Part shown: in pieces, positions 13,159 to 28,500 of the stretch
Layout: the number at the start of each line of letters is the position of its first letter
Numbering within the stretch: the first letter of the stretch is position 1
Assembly: GCF_037975245.1 (NCBI RefSeq)
Contig: NC_092562.1
Coordinates: forward strand, 7,603,001-7,667,000
Reading direction: 5' to 3'
From: Apostichopus japonicus
Lineage: Eukaryota; Echinodermata; Holothuroidea; Aspidochirotida; Stichopodidae
Length of the DNA: 64,000 nt
Notes under the pieces: model-generated
The model's input: only the letters and a program-made list of their open reading frames with translations
Database searches by the model: none
What the model was told of the DNA's origin: nothing
Made by a program: the position numbers and the translations under genes

Positions 13159-15340
13159 CGATTGATCGATACCGCACATTCGAATAATCGGTACTGCACA
13201 TTCGAATGATCGGTACCGCACATTCGATTTATCGGTACCGCACAATCGATTTATCGGTACCGCACATTCGATTTATCGGTAACGCACATTCGATTGATCG
13301 GTACCGCACATTCATTTTATCTGTACCGCACCTTCGATTGATCGGTACCACACATTCGATTTATCGGTACCGCACATTCGATTTATAGGTACCGCACAAT
13401 CGATTTATCGGTACCGCACATTCGATTTATCGGTACCGCACAATCGATTGATCGGTACCGCACATTCGATTGATCGGTACCGCACATTCGATTGATCGGT
13501 ACCGCACATTCGAATGATCGGTACCGAACATTCGATTGATCGGTACCGCACATTCAAATGATCGGTACCGAACATTCGAATGATCGGTACCGCAAATTCG
13601 ATTGATCGGTACCGCACATTCGATTTATCGGTACCGCACATTCGATTGATCGATAAAGCACATTCGAATAATCGGTACCGCACATTCGAATGATCGGTAC
13701 CGCACATTCGATTTATCGGTACCGCACAATCGATTTATCGGTACCGCACATTCGATTTATCGGTACCGCACATTCGATTGATCGGTACCGCACATTCATT
13801 TTATCTGTACCGCACAATCGATTTGTCGGTACCGCAAAATCGATTTATCGGTACCGCAAATTCGATTTATAGGTACCGCACATTCGATTTATCGGTACCG
13901 CACATTCGATTTATCGGTACATCACAATCGATTGATCGGTACCGCATATTCGATTTATCGGTACCGCACATTCGAATTATAGGTACCGCACATTCGATTG
14001 ATCGGTACCGAACATTCGAATGATCGGTGTCGCACATTCGATTCATAGGTACCGCACATTCGATTGATCGGTACCGCACATTCGATTGATCGGTACCGCT
14101 CATTCGATTTATCGGTACCGCACAACGATTGATCTATACCGCACATTCGAATAATCGGTAGTGCACATTCGAATGATCGGTACCGCACATTCGATTTATC
14201 GGTACCGCACAATCGATTTATCGGTACCGCACATTCGATTTATCGGTACCGCACATTCGATTGATCGGTACCGCACATTCATTTTATCTGTACCGCACCT
14301 TCGATTGATCGGTACCACACATTCGAGTTATCGGTACCGCACATTCGATTTATCGGTACCGCACATTCGATTGATCGATACCGCACATTCGAATAATCGG
14401 TACTGCACATTCGAATGATCGGTACCGCACATTCGATTTATCGGTACCGCACAATCGATTTATCGGTACCGCACATTCGATTTATCGGTACCGCACATTC
14501 GATTGATCGGTACCGCACATTCATTTTATCTGTACCGCACATTCGATTGATCGGTACCACACATTCGATTTATCGGTACCGCACATTCGATTTATCGGTA
14601 CCGCACATTCGATTTATCGGTACCGCACATTCGATTTATCAGTACCGCACAATCGATTGATCGGTACCGCACATTCGATTGATCGATACCGCACATTCGA
14701 TTGATCGGTACCGAACATTCGATTGATCGGTGTCGCACATTCGATTCATAGGTACCGCACATTCGATTGATCGGTACCGCACATTCGATTGATCGATACC
14801 GCACATTCGAATAATCGGTACTGCACATTCGAGTGATCGGTACCGCACATTCGATTTATCGGTACCGCACAATCGATTTATCGGTACCGCACATTCGATT
14901 TATCGGTACCGCACATTCGATTGATCGGTACCGCACATTCGATTGATCACTACCGCACATTCGATTGATCGGTACCGCACATTCGATTGATCGATACCGC
15001 ACATTCGAATAATCGGTACTGCACATTCGAATGATCGGTACCGCACATTCGATTTATCGGTACCGCACAATCGATTTATCGGTACCGCACAATCGATTTA
15101 TCGGTACCGCACATTCGATTGATCGGTACCGCACCTTCGATTGATCGGTACCACACATTCGATTTATCGGTACCGCACATTCGATTTATCGGTACCGCAC
15201 ATTCGATTGATCGGTACCGAACATTCGATGGATCGGTGTCGCACATTCGATTCATAGGTACCGCACATTCGAATGATCGGTACCGCACATTCGATTGATC
15301 GGTACCGCACATTCGATTTATCGGTACCGCACATTCGATT
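13159..15340 (+). repeat. 2.2-kb segment recurring 10.25 kb downstream
   Basis: This matches 23409-25590 at an offset of 10,250 bp (466 monomers minus 2 bp, explained by the 21-bp monomers near 14,124 and 15,533). The start is the base after the 21-bp CACAACG monomer. At about 15,340 the offset jumps to 8,843, because 1,407 bp are duplicated here but not in the downstream copy. Confidence 0.83.
13928..15334 (+). repeat. 1,407-bp tandem duplication, copy 1
   Basis: The unit is 64 monomers minus one base and contains one 21-bp monomer (CACAACG near 14,124). It is repeated directly at 15335-16741. Diagnostic variants are GCATATTCG, TCGAATTATAGG, GGTACCGCTCATTCG and GATCTATACC, in the same order in both copies. 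Confidence 0.87.
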
Positions 15341-16741
15341 GATCGGTACCGCATATTCGATTTATCGGTACCGCACATTCGAATTATAGGTACCGCACAT
15401 TCGATTGATCGGTACCGAACATTCGAATGATCGGTGTCGCACATTCGATTCATAGGTACCGCACATTCGATTGATCGGTACCGCACATTCGATTGATCGG
15501 TACCGCTCATTCGATTTATCGGTACCGCACAACGATTGATCTATACCGCACATTCGAATAATCGGTAGTGCACATTCGAATGATCGGTACCGCACATTCG
15601 ATTTATCGGTACCGCACAATCGATTTATCGGTACCGCACATTCGATTTATCGGTACCGCACATTCGATTGATCGGTACCGCACATTCATTTTATCTGTAC
15701 CGCACCTTCGATTGATCGGTACCACACATTCGAGTTATCGGTACCGCACATTCGATTTATCGGTACCGCACATTCGATTGATCGATACCGCACATTCGAA
15801 TAATCGGCACTGCACATTCGAATGATCGGTACCGCACATTCGATTTATCGGTACCGCACAATCGATTTATCGGTACCGCACATTCGATTTATCGGTACCG
15901 CACATTCGATTGATCGGTACCGCACATTCATTTTATCTGTACCGCACATTCGATTGATCGGTACCACACATTCGATTTATCGGTACCGCACATTCGATTT
16001 ATCGGTACCGCACATTCGATTTATCGGTACCGCACATTCGATTTATCGGTACCGCACAATCGATTGATCGGTACCGCACATTCGATTGATCGATACCGCA
16101 CATTCGATTGATCGGTACCGAACATTCGATTGATCGGTGTCGCACATTCGATTCATAGGTACCGCACATTCGATTGATCGGTACCGCACATTCGATTGAT
16201 CGATACCGCACATTCGAATAATCGGTACTGCACATTCGAGTGATCGGTACCGCACATTCGATTTATCGGTACCGCACAATCGATTTATCGGTACCGCACA
16301 TTCGATTTATCGGTACCGCACATTCGATTGATCGGTACCGCACATTCGATTGATCACTACCGCACATTCGATTGATCGGTACCGCACATTCGATTGATCG
16401 ATACCGCACATTCGAATAATCGGTACTGCACATTCGAATGATCGGTACCGCACATTCGATTTATCGGTACCGCACAATCGATTTATCGGTACCGCACAAT
16501 CGATTTATCGGTACCGCACATTCGATTGATCGGTACCGCACCTTCGATTGATCGGTACCACACATTCGATTTATCGGTACCGCACATTCGATTTATCGGT
16601 ACCGCACATTCGATTGATCGGTACCGAACATTCGATGGATCGGTGTCGCACATTCGATTCATAGGTACCGCACATTCGAATGATCGGTACCGCACATTCG
16701 ATTGATCGGTACCGCACATTCGATTTATCGGTACCGCACAT
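15335..16741 (+). repeat. 1,407-bp tandem duplication, copy 2
   Basis: This is the second copy of 13928-15334 and has its own 21-bp CACAACG monomer near 15,533. The corresponding downstream region (24.2-25.6 kb) has only one copy, so this duplication is probably younger than the one that made the 10.25-kb pair. Confidence 0.86.
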
Positions 16742-17306
16742 TCGATTGATCGATACCGCACATTCGAATAATCGGTACTGCACATTCGAATCATCGGTAC
16801 CGCACATTCGAATAATCGGTACCGCACAATCGATTTATCGGTACCGCACTTTCGATTTATCGGTACCGCACATTCGATTTATCGGTACCGCACATTCATT
16901 TTATCTGTACCGCACCTTCGATTGATCGGTACCACACATTCGAGTTATCGGTACCGCACATTCGATTTATCGGTACCGCACAATCGATTTATCGGTACCG
17001 CACATTCGATTGATCGGTACCGCACATTCATTTTATCTGTACCGCACAATCGATTGATCGGTACCGCACAATCGATTTATCGGTACCGCACATTCGATTT
17101 ATAGGTACCGCACAATCGATTTATCGGTACCGCACATTCGATTTATCGGTACCGCACAATCGATTGATCTGTACCGCACCTTCGATTGATCGGTACCGCA
17201 CATTCGAGTTATCGGTACCGCACATTCGATTTATCGGTACCGCACATTCGATTGATCGATACCGCACATTCGAATAATCGGTACTGCACATTCGAATGAT
17301 CGGTAC

Positions 17307-17944
17307 CGCACATTCGATTTATCGGTACCGCACAATCGATTTATCGGTACCGCACATTCGATTTATCGGTACCGCACATTCGATTGATCGGTACCGCACA
17401 TTCATTTTATCTGTACCGCACCTTCGATTGATCGGTACCACACATTCGATTTATCGGTACCGCACATTCGATTTATCGGTACCGCACATTCGATTTATCG
17501 GTACCGCACAATCGATTAATCGGTACCGCACAATCGATTTATCGGTACCGCACATTCGATTGATCGGTACCGCACATTCGAATGATTGGTACCGAACGTT
17601 TGAGTGATCGGTACCGCACATTCGATTGTTCGGTACCGCACATTCGATTGATCGATACCGCACATTCGATTGATCGATACCGCACATTCGAATAATCGGT
17701 ACTGCACATTCGAGTGATCGGTACCGCACATTCGATTTATCGGTACCGCACATTCGATTTATCGGTACCGCACATTCGATTTATCGGTACCGCACATTCG
17801 ATTGATCGGTACCGCACATTCATTTTATCTGTACCGCACCTTCGATTGATCGGTACCGCACATTCGATTTATAGGTACCGCACATTCGATTTATCGGTAC
17901 CGCACATTCGATTTATCGGTACCGCACATTTGATTTATCGGTAC
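17307..17944 (+). repeat. 638-bp (29-monomer) duplication, copy 1
   Basis: This is repeated at 17945-18582. Both copies carry the landmark ATTCATTTTATCTGTACC, an AATCGATTAATCGG monomer and CCGAACGTTTGAGTGATC. The same doubled structure appears at about 20,145-21,420 and 26,150-27,425, so this duplication predates the 2,838-bp and 6,005-bp ones. Confidence 0.83.
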
Positions 17945-18582
17945 TGCACATTCGATTTATCGGTACCGCACAATCGATTTATCGGTACCGCACATTCGAT
18001 TTATCGGTACCGCACATTCGATTGATCGGTACCGCACATTCATTTTATCTGTACCGCACCTTCGATTGATCGGTACCACACATTCGATTTATCGGTACCG
18101 CACATTCGATTTATCGGTACCGCACATTCGATTTATCGGTACCGCACAATCGATTAATCGGTACCGCACAATCGATTGATCGGTACCGCACATTCGATTG
18201 ATCGGTACCGCACATTCGAATGATTGGTACCGAACGTTTGAGTGATCGGTACCGCACATTCGATTGTTCGGTACCGCACATTCGATTGATCGATACCGCA
18301 CATTCGATTGATCGATACCGCACATTCGAATAATCGGTACTGCACATTCGAGTGATCGGTACCGCACATTCGATTTATCGGTACCGCACATTCGATTTAT
18401 CGGTACCGCACATTCGATTTATCGGTACCGCACATTCGATTGATCGGTACCGCACATTCATTTTATCTGTACCGCACCTTCGATTGATCGGTACCGCACA
18501 TTCGATTTATAGGTACCGCACAATCGATTTATCGGTACCGCACATTCGATTTATCGGTACCGCACATTCGATTTATCGGTAC
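17945..18582 (+). repeat. 638-bp (29-monomer) duplication, copy 2
   Basis: This is the second copy of 17307-17944. It differs by a few substitutions, for example AATCGATTGATC here against AATCGATTTATC in copy 1 after the AATCGATTAATC monomer. In the copy near 26.3 kb both halves carry the G form, which suggests exchange between them. Confidence 0.8.
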
Positions 18583-18897
18583 CGCACATTTGATTTATCG
18601 GTACCGCACATTCGATTTATCGGTACCGCACAATCGATTGATCGGTACCGCACATTCGATTGATCGATACCGCACATTCGATTGATCGGTACCGAACATT
18701 CGATTAATTGGTGTCGCACATTCCATTAATAGGTACCGCACATTCGATTGATCGGAACCGAACATTCGATTGATCGATACCGCACATTCGAATAATCGGT
18801 ACTGCACATTCGAATGATCGGTACCGCACATTCGATTTATCGGTACCGCACAATCGATTTATCGGTACCGCACATTCGATTTATCGGTACAGCACAT

Positions 18898-21735
18898 TCG
18901 ATTGATCGGTACCGCACATTCGATTGATCGATACCGCACATTCGATTGATCGGTACCGAACATTCGATTGATCGGTGTCGCACATTCGATTCATAGGTAC
19001 CGCACATTCGATTGATCGGTACCGCACATTCGATTGATCGATACCGCACATTCGAATAATCGGTACTGCACATTCGAGTGATCGGTACCGCACATTCGAT
19101 TTATCGGTACCGCACAATCGATTTATCGGTACCGCACATTCGATTTATCGGTACCGCACATTCGATTGATCGGTACCGCACATTCGATTGATCACTACCG
19201 CACATTCGATTGATCGGTACCGCACATTCGATTGATCGATACCGCACATTCGAATAATCGGTACTGCACATTCGAATGATCGGTACCGCACATTCGATTT
19301 ATCGGTACCGCACAATCGATTTATCGGTACCGCACAATCGATTTATCGGTACCGCACATTCGATTGATCGGTACCGCACCTTCGATTGATCGGTACCACA
19401 CATTCGATTTATCGGTACCGCACATTCGATTTATCGGTACCGCACATTCGATTGATCGGTACCGAACATTCGATGGATCGGTGTCGCACATTCGATTCAT
19501 AGGTACCGCACATTCGAATGATCGGTACCGCACATTCGATTGATCGGTACCGCACATTCGATTTATCGGTACCGCACATTCGATTGATCGATACCGCACA
19601 TTCGAATAATCGGTACTGCACATTCGAATCATCGGTACCGCACATTCGAATAATCGGTACCGCACAATCGATTTATCGGTACCGCACTTTCGATTTATCG
19701 GTACCGCACATTCGATTTATCGGTACCGCACATTCATTTTATCTGTACCGCACCTTCGATTGATCGGTACCACACATTCGAGTTATCGGTACCGCACATT
19801 CGATTTATCGGTACCGCACAATCGATTTATCGGTACCGCACATTCGATTGATCGGTACCGCACATTCATTTTATCTGTACCGCACAATCGATTGATCGGT
19901 ACCGCACAATCGATTTATCGGTACCGCACATTCGATTTATAGGTACCGCACAATCGATTTATCGGTACCGCACATTCGATTTATCGGTACCGCACAATCG
20001 ATTGATCTGTACCGCACCTTCGATTGATCGGTACCGCACATTCGAGTTATCGGTACCGCACATTCGATTTATCGGTACCGCACATTCGATTGATCGATAC
20101 CGCACATTCGAATAATCGGTACTGCACATTCGAATGATCGGTACCGCACATTCGATTTATCGGTACCGCACAATCGATTTATCGGTACCGCACATTCGAT
20201 TTATCGGTACCGCACATTCGATTGATCGGTACCGCACATTCATTTTATCTGTACCGCACCTTCGATTGATCGGTACCACACATTCGATTTATCGGTACCG
20301 CACATTCGATTTATCGGTACCGCACATTCGATTTATCGGTACCGCACAATCGATTAATCGGTACCGCACAATCGATTTATCGGTACCGCACATTCGATTG
20401 ATCGGTACCGCACATTCGAATGATTGGTACCGAACGTTTGAGTGATCGGTACCGCACATTCGATTGTTCGGTACCGCACATTCGATTGATCGATACCGCA
20501 CATTCGATTGATCGATACCGCACATTCGAATGATCGGTACTGCACATTCGAGTGATCGGTACCGCACATTCGATTTATCGGTACCGCACATTCGATTTAT
20601 CGGTACCGCACATTCGATTTATCGGTACCGCACATTCGATTGATCGGTACCGCACATTCATTTTATCTGTACCGCACCTTCGATTGATCGGTACCGCACA
20701 TTCGATTTATAGGTACCGCACATTCGATTTATCGGTACCGCACATTCGATTTATCGGTACCGCACATTTGATTTATCGGTACTGCACATTCGATTTATCG
20801 GTACCGCACAATCGATTTATCGGTACCGCACATTCGATTTATCGGTACCGCACATTCGATTGATCGGTACCGCACATTCATTTTATCTGTACCGCACCTT
20901 CGATTGATCGGTACCACACATTCGATTTATCGGTACCGCACATTCGATTTATCGGTACCGCACATTCGATTTATCGGTACCGCACAATCGATTAATCGGT
21001 ACCGCACAATCGATTGATCGGTACCGCACATTCGATTGATCGGTACCGCACATTCGAATGATTGGTACCGAACGTTTGAGTGATCGGTACCGCACATTCG
21101 ATTGTTCGGTACCGCACATTCGATTGATCGATACCGCACATTCGATTGATCGATACCGCACATTCGAATAATCGGTACTGCACATTCGAGTGATCGGTAC
21201 CGCACATTCGATTTATCGGTACCGCACATTCGATTTATCGGTACCGCACATTCGATTTATCGGTACCGCACATTCGATTGATCGGTACCGCACATTCATT
21301 TTATCTGTACCGCACCTTCGATTGATCGGTACCGCACATTCGATTTATAGGTACCGCACAATCGATTTATCGGTACCGCACATTCGATTTATCGGTACCG
21401 CACATTCGATTTATCGGTACCGCACATTTGATTTATCGGTACCGCACATTCGATTTATCGGTACCGCACAATCGATTGATCGGTACCGCACATTCGATTG
21501 ATCGATACCGCACATTCGATTGATCGGTACCGAACATTCGATTAATTGGTGTCGCACATTCCATTAATAGGTACCGCACATTCGATTGATCGGAACCGAA
21601 CATTCGATTGATCGATACCGCACATTCGAATAATCGGTACTGCACATTCGAATGATCGGTACCGCACATTCGATTTATCGGTACCGCACAATCGATTTAT
21701 CGGTACCGCACATTCGATTTATCGGTACAGCACAT
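18898..21735 (+). repeat. 2,838-bp tandem unit, copy 2
   Basis: This is the direct copy of 16060-18897, and homology runs to about 21,759. One difference noticed near 20,530 is TCGAATGATCGG where copy 1 has TCGAATAATCGG. This unit is also the first part of the segment copied 6,005 bp downstream. Confidence 0.87.
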
Positions 21736-23369
21736 TCGATTGATCGGTACCGCACATTCATTTTATCTGTACCGCACCTTCGATTGATCGGTACCGCACA
21801 TTCGATTTATCGGTACCGCACAATCGATTGATCGGTACCGCACATTCGATTGATCTGTACCGAACGCTCGAGTGATCGGTACCGCACATTCGATTGTTCG
21901 GTACCGCACTTTCGATTTATCGGTACCGCACATTCGATTAATCGATACCGCACATTCGAATTATCGGTACTCCACATTCGAATGATCGGTACCGCACATT
22001 CGATTTATCGATACCGCACATTCGAATGATCGGTACTGCACATTCGATTTATCGGTACCGCACATTCGATTGATCACTACCGCACATTCGATTGATCGGT
22101 ACCGCACTTTCGATTGATCGGTTCCGCACATTCGATTGATCGATACCGCACATTCGATTGATCGGTACTGCACATTCGAATGATCGGTACCGCACATTCG
22201 ATAGATCGATACCGCACGTTCGATTGATCGGTAACGCACATTCATTTTATCTGTACCCCACCTTCGATTGATCGGTACCACACATTCGAGTGATCGGTAC
22301 CGCACATTCGATTTATCGGTACCGCATATTCGATTTATCGGTACTGCACATTCGATTTATCAGTATCGCACATTCGATTCATAGGTACCGCACATTCGAT
22401 TGATCGGTACCGCACATTCGATTGATCGGTACCGCACATTCGATTGATCGGTACCGAACATTCGAATGATCGGTGTCGTACATTCGATACATAGGTACCG
22501 CACATTCGATTTATAGGTACCGCACATTCGATTGATCACTACCGCACATTCGATTGATCGGTACCGCACATTCGATTGATCGATACCGCACATTCGAATA
22601 ATCGGTACTGCACATTCGAATGATCGGTACCGCACATTCGATTTATCGGTACCGCACAATCGATTTATCGGTACCGCACATTCGATTTATCGGTAACGCA
22701 CATTCGATTGATCGTTACCGCACATTCATTTTATCTGTACCGCACCTTCGATTGATCGGTACCACACATTCGATTTATCGGTACCGCACATTCGATTTAT
22801 AGGTACCGCACAATCGATTTATCGGTACCACACATTCGATTTATCGGTACCGCACAATCGATTGATCGGTACCGCACATTCGATTTATCGGTACCGCACA
22901 TTCGATTGATCGGTACCGCACATTCGAATGATCGGTATCGAACATTCGAATGATCGGTGTCGCACATTCGATTCATAGGTACCGCACATTCGAATGATCG
23001 GTACCGCACATTCGATTGATCGGTACCGCACATTCGATTTATCGGTACCGCACATTCGATTGATCGATAAAGCACATTCGAATAATCGGTACTGCACATT
23101 CGAATGATCGGTACCGCACATTCGATTTATCGGTACCGCACAATCGATTTATCGGTACCGCACATTCGATTTATCGGTACCGCACATTCGATTGATCGGT
23201 ACCGCACATTCATTTTATCTGTACCGCACAATCGATTTGTCGGTACCGCAAAATCGATTTATCGGTACCGCACATTCGATTTATCGGTACCGCACATTCG
23301 ATTTATCGATACCGCACATTCGAATAATCGGTACTGCACATTCGAGTGATCGGTACCGCACATTCGATT
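18898..23369 (+). repeat. 4.5-kb segment duplicated at 6,005-bp offset, copy 1
   Basis: This matches 24903-29374 at an offset of 6,005 bp (273 monomers minus the 1-bp loss near 24,374). The match includes the XhoI-site monomer (21,867 against 27,872), the GTACCCCACC monomer near 22.25 kb and GGTGTCGTACATTCGATAC near 22.48 kb. Homology stops where TCGATTGATCACTACC here meets TCGATTTATCGG there. Confidence 0.86.
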
Positions 23370-23408
23370 GATCACTACCGCACATTCGATTGATTGGTAC
23401 CGTACATT

Positions 23409-25590
23409 CGATTGATCGATACCGCACATTCGAATAATCGGTACTGCACATTCGAATGATCGGTACCGCACATTCGATTTATCGGTACCGCACAATCGAT
23501 TTATCGGTACCGCACATTCGATTTATCGGTAACGCACATTCGATTGATCGGTACCGCACATTCATTTTATCTGTACCGCACCTTCGATTGATCGGTACCA
23601 CACATTCGATTTATCGGTACCGCACATTCGATTTATAGGTACCGCACAATCGATTTATCGGTACCGCACATTCGATTTATCGGTACCGCACAATCGATTG
23701 ATCGGTACCGCACATTCGATTGATCGGTACCGCACATTCGATTGATCGGTACCGCACATTCGAATGATCGGTACCGAACATTCGATTGATCGGTACCGCA
23801 CATTCAAATGATCGGTACCGAACATTCGAATGATCGGTACCGCAAATTCGATTGATCGGTACCGCACATTCGATTTATCGGTACCGCACATTCGATTGAT
23901 CGATAAAGCACATTCGAATAATCGGTACCGCACATTCGAATGATCGGTACCGCACATTCGATTTATCGGTACCGCACAATCGATTTATCGGTACCGCACA
24001 TTCGATTTATCGGTACCGCACATTCGATTGATCGGTACCGCACATTCATTTTATCTGTACCGCACAATCGATTTGTCGGTACCGCAAAATCGATTTATCG
24101 GTACCGCACATTCGATTTATAGGTACCGCACATTCGATTTATCGGTACCGCACATTCGATTTATCGGTACATCACAATCGATTGATCGGTACCGCATATT
24201 CGATTTATCGGTACCGCACATTCGAATTATAGGTACCGCACATTCGATTGATCGGTACCGAACATTCGAATGATCGGTGTCGCACATTCGATTCATAGGT
24301 ACCGCACATTCGATTGATCGGTACCGCACATTCGATTGATCGGTACCGCTCATTCGATTTATCGGTACCGCACAACGATTGATCTATACCGCACATTCGA
24401 ATAATCGGTAGTGCACATTCGAATGATCGGTACCGCACATTCGATTTATCGGTACCGCACAATCGATTTATCGGTACCGCACATTCGATTTATCGGTACC
24501 GCACATTCGATTGATCGGTACCGCACATTCATTTTATCTGTACCGCACCTTCGATTGATCGGTACCACACATTCGAGTTATCGGTACCGCACATTCGATT
24601 TATCGGTACCGCACATTCGATTGATCGATACCGCACATTCGAATAATCGGTACTGCACATTCGAATGATCGGTACCGCACATTCGATTTATCGGTACCGC
24701 ACAATCGATTTATCGGTACCGCACATTCGATTTATCGGTACCGCACATTCGATTGATCGGTACCGCACATTCATTTTATCTGTACCGCACATTCGATTGA
24801 TCGGTACCACACATTCGATTTATCGGTACCGCACATTCGATTTATCGGTACCGCACATTCGATTTATCGGTACCGCACATTCGATTTATCAGTACCGCAC
24901 AATCGATTGATCGGTACCGCACATTCGATTGATCGATACCGCACATTCGATTGATCGGTACCGAACATTCGATTGATCGGTGTCGCACATTCGATTCATA
25001 GGTACCGCACATTCGATTGATCGGTACCGCACATTCGATTGATCGATACCGCACATTCGAATAATCGGTACTGCACATTCGAGTGATCGGTACCGCACAT
25101 TCGATTTATCGGTACCGCACAATCGATTTATCGGTACCGCACATTCGATTTATCGGTACCGCACATTCGATTGATCGGTACCGCACATTCGATTGATCAC
25201 TACCGCACATTCGATTGATCGGTACCGCACATTCGATTGATCGATACCGCACATTCGAATAATCGGTACTGCACATTCGAATGATCGGTACCGCACATTC
25301 GATTTATCGGTACCGCACAATCGATTTATCGGTACCGCACAATCGATTTATCGGTACCGCACATTCGATTGATCGGTACCGCACCTTCGATTGATCGGTA
25401 CCACACATTCGATTTATCGGTACCGCACATTCGATTTATCGGTACCGCACATTCGATTTATCGGTTCCGAACATTCGATGGATCGGTGTCGCACATTCGA
25501 TTCATAGGTACCGCACATTCGAATGATCGGTACCGCACATTCGATTGATCGGTACCGCACATTCGATTTATCGGTACCGCACATTCGATT
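23409..25590 (+). repeat. Copy of the 13.2-15.3 kb segment
   Basis: This is the downstream partner of 13159-15340, and it then continues as a partner of 16,747 onward at an offset of 8,843 bp. The single 21-bp CACAACG monomer is near 24,374. One substitution specific to this copy is TATCGGTTCCGAAC near 25,463, where the others read GATCGGTACCGAAC. Confidence 0.82.
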
Positions 25591-28500
25591 GATCGATACC
25601 GCACATTCGAATAATCGGTACTGCACATTCGAATCATCGGTACCGCACATTCGAATAATCGGTACCGCACAATCGATTTATCGGTACCGCACTTTCGATT
25701 TATCGGTACCGCACATTCGATTTATCGGTACCGCACATTCATTTTATCTGTACCGCACCTTCGATTGATCGGTACCACACATTCGAGTTATCGGTACCGC
25801 ACATTCGATTTATCGGTACCGCACAATCGATTTATCGGTACCGCACATTCGATTGATCGGTACCGCACATTCATTTTATCTGTACCGCACAATCGATTTA
25901 TCGGTACCGCACAATCGATTTATCGGTACCGCACATTCGATTTATCGGTACCGCACAATCGATTTATCGGTACCGCACATTCGATTTATCGGTACCGCAC
26001 AATCGATTGATCTGTACCGCACCTTCGATTGATCGGTACCGCACATTCGAGTTATCGGTACCGCACATTCGATTTATCGGTACCGCACATTCGATTGATC
26101 GATACCGCACATTCGAATAATCGGTACTGCACATTCGAATGATCGGTACCGCACATTCGATTTATCGGTACCGCACAATCGATTTATCGGTACCGCACAT
26201 TCGATTTATCGGTACCGCACATTCGATTGATCGGTACCGCACATTCATTTTATCTGTACCGCACCTTCGATTGATCGGTACCACACATTCGATTTATCGG
26301 TACCGCACATTCGATTTATCGGTACCGCACATTCGATTTATCGGTACCGCACAATCGATTAATCGGTACCGCACAATCGATTGATCGGTACCGCACATTC
26401 GATTGATCGGTACCGCACATTCGAATGATTGGTACCGAACGTTTGAGTGATCGGTACCGCACATTCGATTGTTCGGTACCGCACATTCGATTGATCGATA
26501 CCGCACATTCGATTGATCGATACCGCACATTCGAATAATCGGTACTGCACATTCGAGTGATCGGTACCGCACATTCGATTTATCGGTACCGCACATTCGA
26601 TTTATCGGTACCGCACATTCGATTTATCGGTACCGCACATTCGATTGATCGGTACCGCACATTCATTTTATCTGTACCGCACCTTCGATTGATCGGTACC
26701 GCACATTCGATTTATAGGTACCGCACATTCGATTTATCGGTACCGCACATTCGATTTATCGGTACCGCACATTTGATTTATCGGTACTGCACATTCGATT
26801 TATCGGTACCGCACAATCGATTTATCGGTACCGCACATTCGATTTATCGGTACCGCACATTCGATTGATCGGTACCGCACATTCATTTTATCTGTACCGC
26901 ACCTTCGATTGATCGGTACCACACATTCGATTTATCGGTACCGCACATTCGATTTATCGGTACCGCACATTCGATTTATCGGTACCGCACAATCGATTAA
27001 TCGGTACCGCACAATCGATTGATCGGTACCGCACATTCGATTGATCGGTACCGCACATTCGAATGATTGGTACCGAACGTTTGAGTGATCGGTACCGCAC
27101 ATTCGATTGTTCGGTACCGCACATTCGATTGATCGATACCGCACATTCGATTGATCGATACCGCACATTCGAATAATCGGTACTGCACATTCGAGTGATC
27201 GGTACCGCACATTCGATTTATCGGTACCGCACATTCGATTTATCGGTACCGCACATTCGATTTATCGGTACCGCACATTCGATTGATCGGTACCGCACAT
27301 TCATTTTATCTGTACCGCACCTTCGATTGATCGGTACCGCACATTCGATTTATAGGTACCGCACAATCGATTTATCGGTACCGCACATTCGATTTATCGG
27401 TACCGCACATTCGATTTATCGGTACCGCACATTTGATTTATCGGTACCGCACATTCGATTTATCGGTACCGCACAATCGATTGATCGGTACCGCACATTC
27501 GATTGATCGATACCGCACATTCGATTGATCGGTACCGAACATTCGATTAATTGGTGTCGCACATTCCATTAATAGGTACCGCACATTCGATTGATCGGAA
27601 CCGAACATTCGATTGATCGATACCGCACATTCGAATAATCGGTACTGCACATTCGAATGATCGGTACCGCACATTCGATTTATCGGTACCGCACAATCGA
27701 TTTATCGGTACCGCACATTCGATTTATCGGTACAGCACATTCGATTGATCGGTACCGCACATTCATTTTATCTGTACCGCACCTTCGATTGATCGGTACC
27801 GCACATTCGATTTATCGGTACCGCACAATCGATTGATCGGTACCGCACATTCGATTGATCTGTACCGAACGCTCGAGTGATCGGTACCGCACATTCGATT
27901 GTTCGGTACCGCACTTTCGATTTATCGGTACCGCACATTCGATTAATCGATACCGCACATTCGAATTATCGGTACTCCACATTCGAATGATCGGTACCGC
28001 ACATTCGATTGATCGATACCGCACATTCGAATGATCGGTACTGCACATTCGATTTATCGGTACCGCACATTCGATTGATCACTACCGCACATTCGATTGA
28101 TCGGTACCGCACTTTCGATTGATCGGTTCCGCACATTCGATTGATCGATACCGCACATTCGATTGATCGGTACTGCACATTCGAATGATCGGTACCGCAC
28201 ATTCGATAGATCGATACCGCACGTTCGATTGATCGGTAACGCACATTCATTTTATCTGTACCCCACCTTCGATTGATCGGTACCACACATTCGAGTGATC
28301 GGTACCGCACATTCGATTTATCGGTACCGCATATTCGATTTATCGGTACTGCACATTCGATTTATCAGTATCGCACATTCGATTCATAGGTACCGCACAT
28401 TCGATTGATCGGTACCGCACATTCGATTGATCGGTACCGCACATTCGATTGATCGGTACCGAACATTCGAATGATCGGTGTCGTACATTCGATACATAGG

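Larger units (their letters stand above)
8339..13464 (+). repeat. 5.6-kb tandem unit, copy 2 with whole-monomer indels
   Basis: This is the adjacent copy of 2752-8338, here 5,126 bp (233 monomers). The offset starts at 5,587 and becomes 5,588 after the +1 insertion near 8,673. It rises to 6,094 after a 506-bp local duplication near 10.1-11.1 kb and falls to 6,072 after loss of one monomer near 12.5 kb. It falls to 5,126 after loss of 43 monomers near 13.2-13.3 kb. All changes except the 1-bp ones are integer numbers of monomers, as expected for in-register unequal exchange or replication slippage. Confidence 0.85.
16060..18897 (+). repeat. 2,838-bp tandem unit, copy 1
   Basis: The unit is exactly 129 monomers and is followed directly by copy 2 at 18898-21735. 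The match begins where GCACAATCG here meets GCACATTCG in copy 2. It includes the 638-bp internal duplication at 17307-18582. Unusual shared markers are the ATTCCATTAATAGG monomer and GATCGGAACCGAAC near 18.72-18.77 kb (21.56-21.60 kb in copy 2). Confidence 0.88.
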
